From contig NZ_LMQC01000022.1 in the NCBI RefSeq assembly GCF_001424485.1, positions 62,001-126,000 on the forward strand: a stretch of 64,000 nt of DNA, in the 5' to 3' direction. The notes under the pieces are model-generated. The model ran no database searches. It saw nothing but the letters and a program-made list of their open reading frames with translations, and was not told the origin of the DNA. The stretch is from Modestobacter sp. Leaf380. GTDB taxonomy: Bacteria > Actinomycetota > Actinomycetes > Mycobacteriales > Geodermatophilaceae. Shown in pieces: positions 54,840-62,752 of this stretch (position 1 is the first letter of the stretch; every line of letters starts with the position of its first letter). The position numbers and the translations under genes are program-made.

Positions 54840-56255
54840 ATGTCCCGTCGCGCCAAGATCGTCTGCACCCTGGGCCCCGCCGTGGGCACCGCCGAGCAGA
54901 TCACCGCCCTCGTCGAGTCCGGCATGGACGTCGCCCGGCTGAACTTCAGCCACGGCGAGCACGCCGACCACGAGCGCAACTACCACCTCGTCCGGCAGGC
55001 CTCGGACGCCGTGGGCCGTGCCGTCGCCGTCCTGGCCGACCTCCAGGGCCCCAAGATCCGCCTCGGGCGCTTCGCGGACGGGCCGGTCACCTGGGCCACC
55101 GGCTCCCGCGTGTGCATCACCGTCGAGGACGTGATGGGCACGGCCGAGCGGGTCGGCACCACCTACAAGAACCTCGCCAACGACGTCCGTGTCGGTGACC
55201 GGCTGCTCGTCGACGACGGCAACCTGTCCCTCACCGTGGTCGAGGTCGACGGGCCCGACGTGTGGTGCCTCGTCCTCGAGGGCGGCGTCGTGTCCAACAA
55301 CAAGGGCCTGTCGCTGCCCGGGGTCGCCGTGAGCGTCCCGGCGATGAGCGAGAAGGACGAGGAGGACCTCCGGTTCGCCCTGGGCCTCGGGGTCGACTTC
55401 ATCGCGCTGTCCTTCGTGCGCCGCGCCGAGGACGTCGAGCTGGTGCGCGAGATCATGCGCCAGGTCGACGTCGACCTCCCGGTCATCGCCAAGCTGGAGA
55501 AGCCCGAGGCCGTCGAGAACCTCGAGGCGATCGTGGAGGCCTTCGACGGCATCATGGTCGCCCGCGGCGACCTGGGTGTGGAGCTGCCGCTGGAGCAGGT
55601 CCCGCTGGTCCAGAAGCGCGCCGTGCAGGCCGCCCGTGAGCGCAACAAGCCGGTCATCGTCGCCACCCAGATGCTCGAGTCGATGATCAACAACTCGCGA
55701 CCCACGCGGGCCGAGGCCTCCGACGTCGCCAACGCGGTGCTCGACGGCGCCGACGCGGTCATGCTGTCCGGGGAGACCTCGGTCGGGAAGTTCCCCATCG
55801 GCGCGGTGCGCACGATGGAGCGCATCATCGACGCCGTCGAGACCGACGAGGTCCGCGTGCCGGCCCTGGTGCGCCAGTCCCGGTCCCGCTCGGGCGCCAT
55901 CGTCAAGGCCGCCCGCGAGGTCGGCGAGGCCCTGGACGTCGACGCGCTGGCCGCGTTCACCATGACCGGTGACACCGTCCGCCGCCTGGCGGCCCTGCAC
56001 ACCCGCCTGCCGATCCTGGCCTTCACCACCGACCCCCGGGTCCGCAGCCGGATGGCGCTGTCGTGGGGCGTGGAGACGTTCCTGGTCCCCGAGGTCGGGC
56101 ACACCGACGACATGGTCGGGCAGGTCGACTTCTCGCTGCTGTCGATCGGCCGGCTCAAGGAGGGCGACCGGGTGGTCGTCGTGGCCGGTTCCCCGCCGAA
56201 CATCCAGGGTTCGACGAACCTGGTCCGGGTCCACGAGATCGGTCAGCATGCGTGA
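54840..56255 (+). CDS. pyk: Pyruvate kinase
   Basis: A 471-residue glycolytic enzyme that makes ATP and pyruvate from phosphoenolpyruvate. RRAKIVCTLGPA opens the fold; the catalytic lysine is in VIAKLEKPEAVEN; MVARGDLGVELPLEQVP and ATQMLESMI, with the MLSGETSVGKFP loop, are intact. The C-terminal regulatory domain is complete. tesB overlaps its stop by 4 bases. Confidence 0.97.
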   Translation: MSRRAKIVCTLGPAVGTAEQITALVESGMDVARLNFSHGEHADHERNYHLVRQASDAVGRAVAVLADLQGPKIRLGRFADGPVTWATGSRVCITVEDVMGTAERVGTTYKNLANDVRVGDRLLVDDGNLSLTVVEVDGPDVWCLVLEGGVVSNNKGLSLPGVAVSVPAMSEKDEEDLRFALGLGVDFIALSFVRRAEDVELVREIMRQVDVDLPVIAKLEKPEAVENLEAIVEAFDGIMVARGDLGVELPLEQVPLVQKRAVQAARERNKPVIVATQMLESMINNSRPTRAEASDVANAVLDGADAVMLSGETSVGKFPIGAVRTMERIIDAVETDEVRVPALVRQSRSRSGAIVKAAREVGEALDVDALAAFTMTGDTVRRLAALHTRLPILAFTTDPRVRSRMALSWGVETFLVPEVGHTDDMVGQVDFSLLSIGRLKEGDRVVVVAGSPPNIQGSTNLVRVHEIGQHA

Positions 56256-57118
56256 CTGAGTCCCCGGCGGCTGCGCTCCTCGAGGTCCTCGACCTCGAGG
56301 AGCGGTCCCCGGACCTGTACGTGGGCCGGACGCCGAGCACCCCACTGCAGCGGGTGTTCGGCGGTCAGGTCGCGGCCCAGGCCCTCATGGCAGCCACCAG
56401 GACGGTCCCGGCGGACCGGGGGGTGCACTCGTTGCACTCCTACTTCCTGCGGCCCGGTGACCCGCACGAGGAGATCCGCTACGAGGTGGACCGCATCCGT
56501 GAGGGGCGGTCCTTCTCGACCCGCCGGGTGGTGGGGCGCCAGACCCGCAAGGGCGAGGACGTCGCGGTGTTCGCGCTGACCGCGGACTTCACCGCGGGGG
56601 AGGCCCCGGTGGTGGAGCACTCGCTGCCGATGCCGCAGGTGCCGGGCGCCGAGACGCTGCCGGGCATCGACGAGGTCAGCGCCGCCCACCCGGGCCGCGC
56701 CACCGGGGCCCGGGCGTTCGCCGGCGTCGTCGAGCAGCGCTTCCTCGAGGACCCGTTCGACCCGGCCCCCAAGACCCCGCCGCACACCCAGAGCCACACC
56801 TGGTTCCGGGTCACCGGCCGGCTGCCCGACGACCCGGGAGTGCACGCCGCCGCGCTGACCTTCGTCTCCGACCTCACCCTGCTGTCGGCCGGGCTGGCCC
56901 GGATCGGCGGCGGTTGGGGCGGGGACCACGTGGGCGCCTCGCTGGACCACGCCGTCTGGTTCCACCGCCCCCTGCGCGCCGACGGCTGGTTCCTCTACGA
57001 GACCGACAGCCCGGCCGCGGCGTCGGGCCGGGCGATGAACCTGGGCCAGATCTGGGCCGCCGACGGCACGCACGTGGCGACCGTCGCCCAGGAGGGCCTC
57101 ATCCGCTCACTCGGCTGA
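56252..57118 (+). CDS. tesB: Acyl-CoA thioesterase II
   Basis: A 288-residue double-hotdog thioesterase that hydrolyses acyl-CoA esters. RVFGGQVAAQALMAA, SLHSYFLRPGDP and the C-terminal ASLDHAVWFHRP followed by GRAMNLGQIW match TesB; the catalytic Asp is in the SLDHAVWFH segment. Coupled to pyk by GTGA, a linkage common in actinobacteria. Overlaps the convergent decarboxylase by 12 bases. Confidence 0.95.
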   Translation: MTESPAAALLEVLDLEERSPDLYVGRTPSTPLQRVFGGQVAAQALMAATRTVPADRGVHSLHSYFLRPGDPHEEIRYEVDRIREGRSFSTRRVVGRQTRKGEDVAVFALTADFTAGEAPVVEHSLPMPQVPGAETLPGIDEVSAAHPGRATGARAFAGVVEQRFLEDPFDPAPKTPPHTQSHTWFRVTGRLPDDPGVHAAALTFVSDLTLLSAGLARIGGGWGGDHVGASLDHAVWFHRPLRADGWFLYETDSPAAASGRAMNLGQIWAADGTHVATVAQEGLIRSLG

Positions 57119-58825
57119 GCGGGAGGACTCCTCGTCCGGGGCGGTGACGGTGCCCTCGGCCGGGACGTCGGCGTCGACGGGTGCGGCGGTGGTGCCGTCC
57201 ACCTGCTCGACCTCGGCCACGGTCTGGAACTCCACGGGCTCGGGCTGCACCGCCTCGGCGGCTGCCCGGGCCACCTCGGCCTCCTGCGCGATCGCGGCTT
57301 CCCGCTCAGCGGCCTGGCGCTCGGCGGTGTCGCGGGCTTCTCGCTCAGCGGCCTTCTTCGCCGCCGCTGCCTCGGCGAAGTCGTTGGCCAGCCAGTCGTG
57401 GCCCTCGCGCAGCAGGGTCCACAACCGCTCGACGTGCCGACGCTCGGTGGCGGGGGAGCCGATGGCCACCCGCAGCACCACCTCGCCGGATACCGTGGTG
57501 TGCGTCAGGTACACCTCTCCGCCGTCGGAGAGCCGGTCCAGCAGCGTCATGGTGGCGACGTCGCCGTCGACGCCGTACGGCCACCGGGGCTTGAGGACGA
57601 CGAGGGAGAGCGGGTGCGGGGCGACGACGTCGAACCGTTCGTCGGCGCCCACCCAGGCGGCCAGTTCCTGGGCCAGGGCGACGTGTCCGCGGACGTGCTC
57701 GCGCAGCCCCTCGGCGCCGTACCAGCGGACCACGAACCACAGCTTGAGCGCCCGGAAGCGCCGGCCCAGCTCGATCTGCCAGTCCCGGTAGTCCACGACC
57801 GCGCCGCTCTCGGTGGCGGCGTTGCGCAGGTACTCCGGCAGGATCGCCAGGGCGCCGGTGAGCGAGGCCCGGTCGGCGGTGAAGAACAACGTGGCGTCGA
57901 AGCCGGTCAGCAGCCACTTGTGCGCGTCGGTGGTGTAGCTGTCTGCCCACTCGACGCCCTCCTGCAGGTGGCGCAGCTCCGGGGCGACCGCAGCCGCCCC
58001 GGCCCAGGCGGCGTCCACGTGCAACCAGACCCCGCGGTCCCGGCAGATCGGCCCGATCTCGGCCAGCGGGTCGAAGGCACCGGTGGACGTCGTCCCGACC
58101 GTGGCGCAGACGAGCACCGGGGTGAACCCGCGGGCGACGTCCCGGTCGATGCGGGCGGCCAGTGCCTGCGGGCGCATGGCCAGGTCGCCGTCGACCTCGA
58201 CGATGCGGACGGTGTCAGTGCCCAGGCCGGCGATCCGGGCGGCCTTCTCCATGCTGGAGTGGGTCTGCGCCGAGACGTAGACGGTCATCTCGCCGGGGGA
58301 GACCCCGCCGCGCACCGTGCCCCCGCCGGTGGCCCGGTGCAGGGCCGCGAGCAGCGCGACGAGGTTGGCCCCGGAGCTGGAGTCCTGCACCACGCCGCCA
58401 CCGGTGCTGTCGTGCCTGTAGGTGGCGGGCAGTCCGAGCAGGTCGACGAACCAGTCCATCACCTGCTGCTCGAGCTCGGTGGCCGCCGGGCTGGTCACCC
58501 AGGACATGCCCTGCACGCCCAGCGCGGAGCTGACCAGGTCCCCGAGCACGGAGGGCCCGGAGGTGTTGGCCGGGAAGTAGGCGTAGAAGCCGGGGTGCTG
58601 CCACTGCGTCAGCCCGGGGACGACGACCCGGTCCAGGTCGGCGAGCACGGCGGCGAAGGGCTCGCCGGCCTCGGGTGCGGCGTCGGGCAGCAGGGCCGCG
58701 ACGTCACCGGGGGAGACCTGCGAGCGCACCGGCAGCGACTCGACCCGGCCGAGGTGGTCGGCGATCCAGTCCACGACCTCGTGGCCGTGCGCGCGGAACT
58801 GCTCGGGGGTCATGTGGCCGGTCAC
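57107..58825 (-). CDS. PLP-dependent group II decarboxylase (aromatic amino acid type) with acidic C-terminal tail
   Basis: A 572-residue enzyme. The PLP lysine is in TTDAHKWLLTGFD and the pocket HVDAAWAGAA lies before it; TQWQHPGFYAYFPAN and SSSGANLVALLAAL are typical of aromatic-L-amino-acid decarboxylases. Residues 1-475 match the family length. The last 95 residues are Ala/Glu/Lys-rich, first helical (AAKKAAEREARDTAE) and then acidic, not part of the enzyme fold. The GTG at 58825 has TAGGTT 7 bases upstream. It probably produces a biogenic amine; the substrate (Tyr, Trp, Dopa or other) cannot be read from sequence. Confidence 0.92.
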   Translation of the reverse strand: MTGHMTPEQFRAHGHEVVDWIADHLGRVESLPVRSQVSPGDVAALLPDAAPEAGEPFAAVLADLDRVVVPGLTQWQHPGFYAYFPANTSGPSVLGDLVSSALGVQGMSWVTSPAATELEQQVMDWFVDLLGLPATYRHDSTGGGVVQDSSSGANLVALLAALHRATGGGTVRGGVSPGEMTVYVSAQTHSSMEKAARIAGLGTDTVRIVEVDGDLAMRPQALAARIDRDVARGFTPVLVCATVGTTSTGAFDPLAEIGPICRDRGVWLHVDAAWAGAAAVAPELRHLQEGVEWADSYTTDAHKWLLTGFDATLFFTADRASLTGALAILPEYLRNAATESGAVVDYRDWQIELGRRFRALKLWFVVRWYGAEGLREHVRGHVALAQELAAWVGADERFDVVAPHPLSLVVLKPRWPYGVDGDVATMTLLDRLSDGGEVYLTHTTVSGEVVLRVAIGSPATERRHVERLWTLLREGHDWLANDFAEAAAAKKAAEREARDTAERQAAEREAAIAQEAEVARAAAEAVQPEPVEFQTVAEVEQVDGTTAAPVDADVPAEGTVTAPDEESSRSAE

Positions 58826-58831
58826 CCCACG

Positions 58832-58837
58832 AACCTA
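58832..58837 (-). promoter_or_regulatory. Leaderless-type -10 box of the decarboxylase gene
   Basis: TAGGTT on the minus strand ends 7 bases before the GTG at 58825. Confidence 0.65.
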
Positions 58838-58898
58838 TGCCGCCCGGCGTGCGACCACCGCGCCCCACCCCGGCGGACGGCCACGGGGTGCTCCTGTG

Positions 58899-58971
58899 TG
58901 CCCCCGGTCCGATTCGAACGGACACTGTGCGGGTTTTGAATCCGCTCCCTCTGCCATTGGGGTACGGGGGC
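58899..58971 (-). tRNA. tRNA-Leu, anticodon CAA, short variable loop
   Basis: A 73-base cloverleaf: acceptor GCCCCCG/CGGGGGC, T8-A9, a 3-bp D stem CCC/GGG with AATGGCAGA in the loop, anticodon stem GCGGA/CCCGC with an A31-C39 mismatch, loop TTCAAAA (anticodon CAA, positions 34-36), variable loop ACAGT, T arm GTCCG-TTCGAAT-CGGAC, discriminator A73. No CCA is encoded. CAA reads UUG leucine codons. Leucine tRNAs normally have a long variable arm; this one has five bases. Located between the decarboxylase and pdtaR-like genes. Confidence 0.88.
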
Positions 58972-59032
58972 CCCGACCGGCAGCCTACGGCGCGGTGCCC
59001 GTCGGGGTGAGCACGTGCCCCGGTGGGCTCGA

Positions 59033-59038
59033 TAGGGT
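59033..59038 (+). promoter_or_regulatory. Leaderless-type -10 box of the pdtaR-like gene
   Basis: TAGGGT ends 7 bases before the GTG at 59045. Confidence 0.65.
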
Positions 59039-59044
59039 GGACGG

Positions 59045-59647
59045 GTGAGCAACGAGCCAACCCGGGTCCTCATCGCCGAGGACGAGGCACTGATCCGCCT
59101 CGACCTCAAGGAGATGCTGGAGGAGGAGGGTTACCTGGTCGTCGGCGAGGTCGGGGACGGTCAGGCCGCCGTCGACCAGGCCCGTGAGCTCCGTCCGGAC
59201 CTCGTGGTGCTCGACGTGCAGATGCCGGTCCTGGACGGCCTGTCGGCCGCCGAGCAGATCGCTGCGTCGCGGATCGCCCCGGTCATCGTGCTGACCGCCT
59301 TCAGTCAGCGCGAGCTGGTCGAGCGGGCCCGCGACGCGGGCGCCATGGCCTACCTGGTCAAGCCCTTCTCCAAGGCCGACCTGGTCCCTGCCATCGAGGT
59401 GGCCCGGGCGCGCTTCGTCGAGATGACGGCCCTGGACGCCGAGGTGGGTGACCTCAAGGAGCGGCTGGAGGCCCGGAAGGTCGTCGAGCAGGCCAAGGGC
59501 AAGCTGATGGCCGACCGCGGGATCACCGAGGCCGAGGCCTTCCGCTGGATCCAGCGGACCGCGATGAACGAGCGCACCTCCATGAAGGCCCTCGCCCAGG
59601 TCGTGCTGTCCGGCGACGCGGGCCCGGCAGAGACCCCGACCGCCTGA
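59045..59647 (+). CDS. pdtaR: Response regulator with ANTAR RNA-binding output domain
   Basis: A 200-residue regulator. The receiver domain (about 7-120) has the acidic pocket AEDE, the phosphorylated Asp in VVLDVQMPVLDG, Thr in VLTAFS and Lys in LVKPFSK. The ANTAR domain (about 128-185) carries LEARKVVEQAKGKLMAD and AFRWIQRTAMNERTSM. Such proteins bind paired RNA hairpins and prevent termination once phosphorylated by a PdtaS-type kinase, which is not in the window. Position near pyk, tesB and liv genes is typical of actinobacteria. Confidence 0.94.
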   Translation: MSNEPTRVLIAEDEALIRLDLKEMLEEEGYLVVGEVGDGQAAVDQARELRPDLVVLDVQMPVLDGLSAAEQIAASRIAPVIVLTAFSQRELVERARDAGAMAYLVKPFSKADLVPAIEVARARFVEMTALDAEVGDLKERLEARKVVEQAKGKLMADRGITEAEAFRWIQRTAMNERTSMKALAQVVLSGDAGPAETPTA

Positions 59648-59821
59648 GTCTCCGCTGCCCCCGGTCGACGGTCAGCCGGCCCGGGTCGCTCCGGGCCGCT
59701 CCGGGTCGTCCCGGGTGACGGTCGTGTTTCGGCGTGTCCCGGGTGTCACGATCGGTGGCGTCTCAGGTCACAACCCCATCACGGTGCGCCTCAGGGCCCC
59801 TGTGGCGGTGCGCACCACGGC

Positions 59822-59827
59822 TAGGTT
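59822..59827 (+). promoter_or_regulatory. -10 box of the liv binding-protein gene
   Basis: TAGGTT lies in the 259-base gap after the pdtaR-like gene; the transcript leader would be about 73 bases with GGGAG before the GTG at 59907. A small GC hairpin (59677-59684 with 59691-59698) after the pdtaR-like gene may terminate it. Confidence 0.5.
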
Positions 59828-59906
59828 CCTCGCACTGGCAGGTCGGTTCCGGGTTGCCCCGGTCCGCATCCTGCGGAGCGATGAACCACCACGACTGGGA
59901 GTCACT

Positions 59907-61253
59907 GTGAAGCGCACTGGCAAGTTCGCCCGCGCCGTGGCCGTCTCCGGCGTCGTCCTGATCGCTGCCTCCGCCTGTGGCGGCGGCGGCGACGAGGACA
60001 CGTCGGGCAGCGGCAGCGGCAGCACCGGGGGCAGCGAGGAAGCCGTCACCAACATCTACGGCTCCGACGGCAACATGGGTTCGGCTCTGGGTGACCAGTT
60101 CACCGACGGCGGCGCCCTGGCCGGCATGAAGGGCACCACCCCGCTGACCGACCTGTCCGGTGACTTCAAGTCGCGTCTGGACGCGCTGAACCCGGACCTC
60201 GGTGGCACCTACAACTACGCGGGTGAGTCCTACGACGCCGTCATGCTGAGCGCCCTGGCCGCCGTGGCCGCCGGCTCCAGCGACGCCACGGTGTTCGCCC
60301 CCTACATCAACGGCCTGACCACCGGTGGGGAGGCCTGCTCGGACTTCGCCTCCTGCCTGGCCATCCTGTCCGCCGGCGGGAACGTCGACTACGACGGCCC
60401 GTCCGGCCCGCTGGACTTCACCGAGGCCGGTGAGCCCTCCGTCGCCAGCTTCGGTCTGCTGCAGTTCGGCGAGGACAACGCGATCGACGACTCGCTCACC
60501 GAGTTCCAGATCGCCGGCGACGACTCGCAGGCGGCCGGCGACGACACCCTGCCGATCGCCCCGGCCGGCACCACCGGTGACCCGCTGACCATCGGCACCC
60601 TGCTCCCGCTGACCGGTTCGCTGGCCTTCCTCGGCCCGCCCGAGGTCGCCGGTGTGCAGCTCGCCGTCCAGGAGATCAACGAGGGCGGTGGCGTCCTGGG
60701 CGCCCCCGTCGCGCTGGTGGAGGGCGACTCGGGCGACACGTCGACCGACACCGCCAACACCACGGTCGACCGCCTCCTGCAGGCCGGTGCCAACGCCATC
60801 ATCGGCGCGGCCTCGTCCTCGGTCAGCCTCACGGTCATCGACAAGATCACCGCGGCCGGTGTCGTCATGTTCTCCCCGGCGAACACCTCCGACCAGTTCA
60901 CCGCCTACAACGACAACGGCCTGTACTTCCGCACCGCTCCGGCGGACGTGCTGCAGTCGGTCCCGCTGGCGGACCTGGTCGTCGGTGACGGCAACACGAC
61001 CGTCGGCATCCTGAACCTCAACGACGCCTACGGCACGGGCCTGGCCACCAACGTGACCGCGAACCTGGTCGACGGCGGTCTGGCCGAGGACGACATCATG
61101 CAGATCACCTACGACCCCACGGCGTCGTCCTACGACTCCGAGGTCCAGTCGATGGTGGACTTCGCCCCCGACGCCATCGTCGTGATCGGCTTCGACGAGT
61201 CGGCTCGCATCATCCAGGAGCTCAACGCCCAGGGCATCGGCCCGGCGCGCTGA
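59907..61253 (+). CDS. livK: Branched-chain amino acid ABC transporter binding lipoprotein, circularly permuted
   Basis: A 448-residue type I periplasmic binding protein. The signal (KRTGKFARAVAVSGVVLIA) and lipobox ASAC with Cys24 are normal, followed by a Gly/Ser linker. Residues about 50-202 (NIYGSDGNMGSALGD to DSLTEFQIA), including a GEACSDFASC pair, are the segment that normally ends a LivK protein. A linker (203-225) leads to PLTIGTLLPLTGSLAFLGPP, normally the mature N-terminus, and the protein ends at IIQELNAQGIGPAR, which normally continues into the YGSDGN segment. All parts are present but in swapped order, so the fold could still form. GTG at 59907 follows GGGAG. livF lies nearby on the other strand. 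Confidence 0.9.
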   Translation: MKRTGKFARAVAVSGVVLIAASACGGGGDEDTSGSGSGSTGGSEEAVTNIYGSDGNMGSALGDQFTDGGALAGMKGTTPLTDLSGDFKSRLDALNPDLGGTYNYAGESYDAVMLSALAAVAAGSSDATVFAPYINGLTTGGEACSDFASCLAILSAGGNVDYDGPSGPLDFTEAGEPSVASFGLLQFGEDNAIDDSLTEFQIAGDDSQAAGDDTLPIAPAGTTGDPLTIGTLLPLTGSLAFLGPPEVAGVQLAVQEINEGGGVLGAPVALVEGDSGDTSTDTANTTVDRLLQAGANAIIGAASSSVSLTVIDKITAAGVVMFSPANTSDQFTAYNDNGLYFRTAPADVLQSVPLADLVVGDGNTTVGILNLNDAYGTGLATNVTANLVDGGLAEDDIMQITYDPTASSYDSEVQSMVDFAPDAIVVIGFDESARIIQELNAQGIGPAR

Positions 61254-61277
61254 TCTCGAGCACCTGATCTCGAGCAC
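61250..61277. repeat. 14-base tandem duplication over the livK stop
   Basis: CTGATCTCGAGCAC occurs at 61250-61263 and 61264-61277, followed by CTGA again. The first copy contains the TGA stop of the permuted binding protein. It may be a scar of the rearrangement that made the permuted gene. Confidence 0.9.
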
Positions 61278-61301
61278 CTGAGCGACGCACTCCCGCACCA
61301 C

Positions 61302-61338
61302 GGACGGCCCGGTTCCCCAGAGGGGAGCCGGGCCGTCC
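61302..61338 (+). terminator. Terminator after the liv binding-protein gene
   Basis: A 17-bp stem (61302-61318 with 61322-61338) containing one G-U pair, closed by a 3-base loop. No U tract. Confidence 0.8.
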
Positions 61339-61428
61339 TGCGTGTGGGCTCCGGGGCGGCCGGGCGCGTGCCCGCGCTCACGCCCGGGGAGGGCCGTCCG
61401 GCCGGGGTGCGGGTGGGACGATGGGCCG

Positions 61429-62295
61429 GTGACCGCAGCCCCCGTGACCGACCTGGAGGGGCCCTCGCTGAGCCGCCGTCAGGAGCTGGGCGCCGCCAGC
61501 GCACGCAGCCTCCTGCTGACCGTGCTGGGGGAGTTCGTGCTCCCGCGCCGTGAGCCCGTCTGGACCTCGACGCTCCTCGAGCTGCTGGCCGACCTCGACG
61601 TGGCCGAGAAGGCCGCCCGGCAGGCGCTCATGCGCACCGCGGACGACGGCTGGACCGTCGGACGCCGCATCGGTCGGGAGACGCGGTGGGACCTCACGGA
61701 GGCGGGCACCCGCCTGCTGGAGGAGGGCACCGAGCGCGTGTACGGCTCCGCCTCGGCGGAGCGGCCCTGGGACGGCAGCTGGTTGGTGGTCACGGTGTCT
61801 GTGCCGGAGAACGCCCGGGCGCTGCGACAGCGGCTGCGGACCCGGCTCGGCTGGGCCGGGCTCGGCGCCTCGAGCCCCGGCGTCTGGGTCAGCCCACGCC
61901 CCGACCGGGAGGCCGAGGTCGCCCGGGTGCTGTCGGAGCTGGGGCTGACCGAGGGCAGCTGGTCCTTCGTGGCCAGGGCCGGACAGGTCGGCGACGAGAG
62001 GTCCCTGGTGCGCAGCGCCTGGGACCTGGACGCCATCGAGGGCCGGTACGAGGACTTCCTGGAGCTGGTGGGGTCGCGGCGGCCGCGCACCGACCGCCAG
62101 GCGCTCGTCGCCCAGGTGAGGTTGGTCCAGGAGTGGCGGCGGTTCCCGCTGCTGGACCCGGGCCTGCCGCGTGAGCTGCTGCCGCCGCGCTGGAGCGGCA
62201 ACCGGGCCGCCCAGGTGTTCCGTGAGCGGCACGCCACCTGGGCACCGCGTGCCGCGGCCGCCTGGGACGAGCTGGCAGGCAGCCGCACCACCTGA
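61429..62295 (+). CDS. PaaX-family transcriptional regulator
   Basis: A 288-residue regulator. A winged helix at about 20-100 (SARSLLLTVLGEFVLP, AARQALMRTADDGWTVGRR) is followed by the PaaX central domain with WDGSWLVVTVSVPE and a C-terminal domain with RFPLLDPGLPRELLPPRW. PaaX repressors usually respond to phenylacetyl-CoA; no paa genes are in view, so the effector is unknown. The GTG at 61429 follows GACGAT (61417-61422) by 7 bases. Confidence 0.92.
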   Translation: MTAAPVTDLEGPSLSRRQELGAASARSLLLTVLGEFVLPRREPVWTSTLLELLADLDVAEKAARQALMRTADDGWTVGRRIGRETRWDLTEAGTRLLEEGTERVYGSASAERPWDGSWLVVTVSVPENARALRQRLRTRLGWAGLGASSPGVWVSPRPDREAEVARVLSELGLTEGSWSFVARAGQVGDERSLVRSAWDLDAIEGRYEDFLELVGSRRPRTDRQALVAQVRLVQEWRRFPLLDPGLPRELLPPRWSGNRAAQVFRERHATWAPRAAAAWDELAGSRTT

Positions 62296-62326
62296 GCCCC
62301 GGGGGTCCCCACCGGGTCCGGCGGCC

Positions 62327-62752
62327 TCAGCCCAGGACGAGCCACCCGGCCGCGAGGACGCCCGCCGTGGCTGCGACCACCCGGACGGTGTCCACGCGCA
62401 GCAACCGGCGGTGGGCCCCGGCGTCCCAACCGGAGTCCAGCACCCGGTGCAGCGGGACCGCGGCCAGCGCGGTCACCCCGAGCACGACCGCGAGGCAGCC
62501 GGCGCCGGCCAGGACGGGTCCGGCCGGGACGGCGCCGCGCAGGGCCAGCACCAGCAGCCAGACCGTCGTCACGCCCTGACCGGCGAACAGCGGCCCGACC
62601 ACCCGGGTGACGCGCTGCTGGTGCGCCCGCTCGTAGGCCGCGAACCCCGCACCGACCCCGGCGAACTGGGGGTAGACGAGCACCCGGACGGTCCACTGGA
62701 AGCCGGCGTAGGCGGCCACGAGCACCAGGTGGGTGACGGCGAGGGCGGTCAC
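62327..62752 (-). CDS. Small four-TM membrane protein, unknown function
   Basis: A 141-residue protein with hydrophobic segments at about 4-22, 52-72, 78-98 and 120-140. Between segments 1 and 2 lies a conserved-looking polar stretch VYPQFAGVGAGFAAYERAHQ; between 3 and 4, PLHRVLDSGWDAGAHRRLLRVD. I do not recognise a characterised family. GTG overlaps the stop of the upstream gene by 4 bases. Confidence 0.75.
   Translation of the reverse strand: MTALAVTHLVLVAAYAGFQWTVRVLVYPQFAGVGAGFAAYERAHQQRVTRVVGPLFAGQGVTTVWLLVLALRGAVPAGPVLAGAGCLAVVLGVTALAAVPLHRVLDSGWDAGAHRRLLRVDTVRVVAATAGVLAAGWLVLG

Noticed and set aside
58899-58971. Reading the tRNA as a UCA suppressor or selenocysteine tRNA
   Set aside because: Shifting the anticodon loop by one base breaks the anticodon stem; standard numbering gives CAA, and the molecule is far too short for tRNA-Sec.
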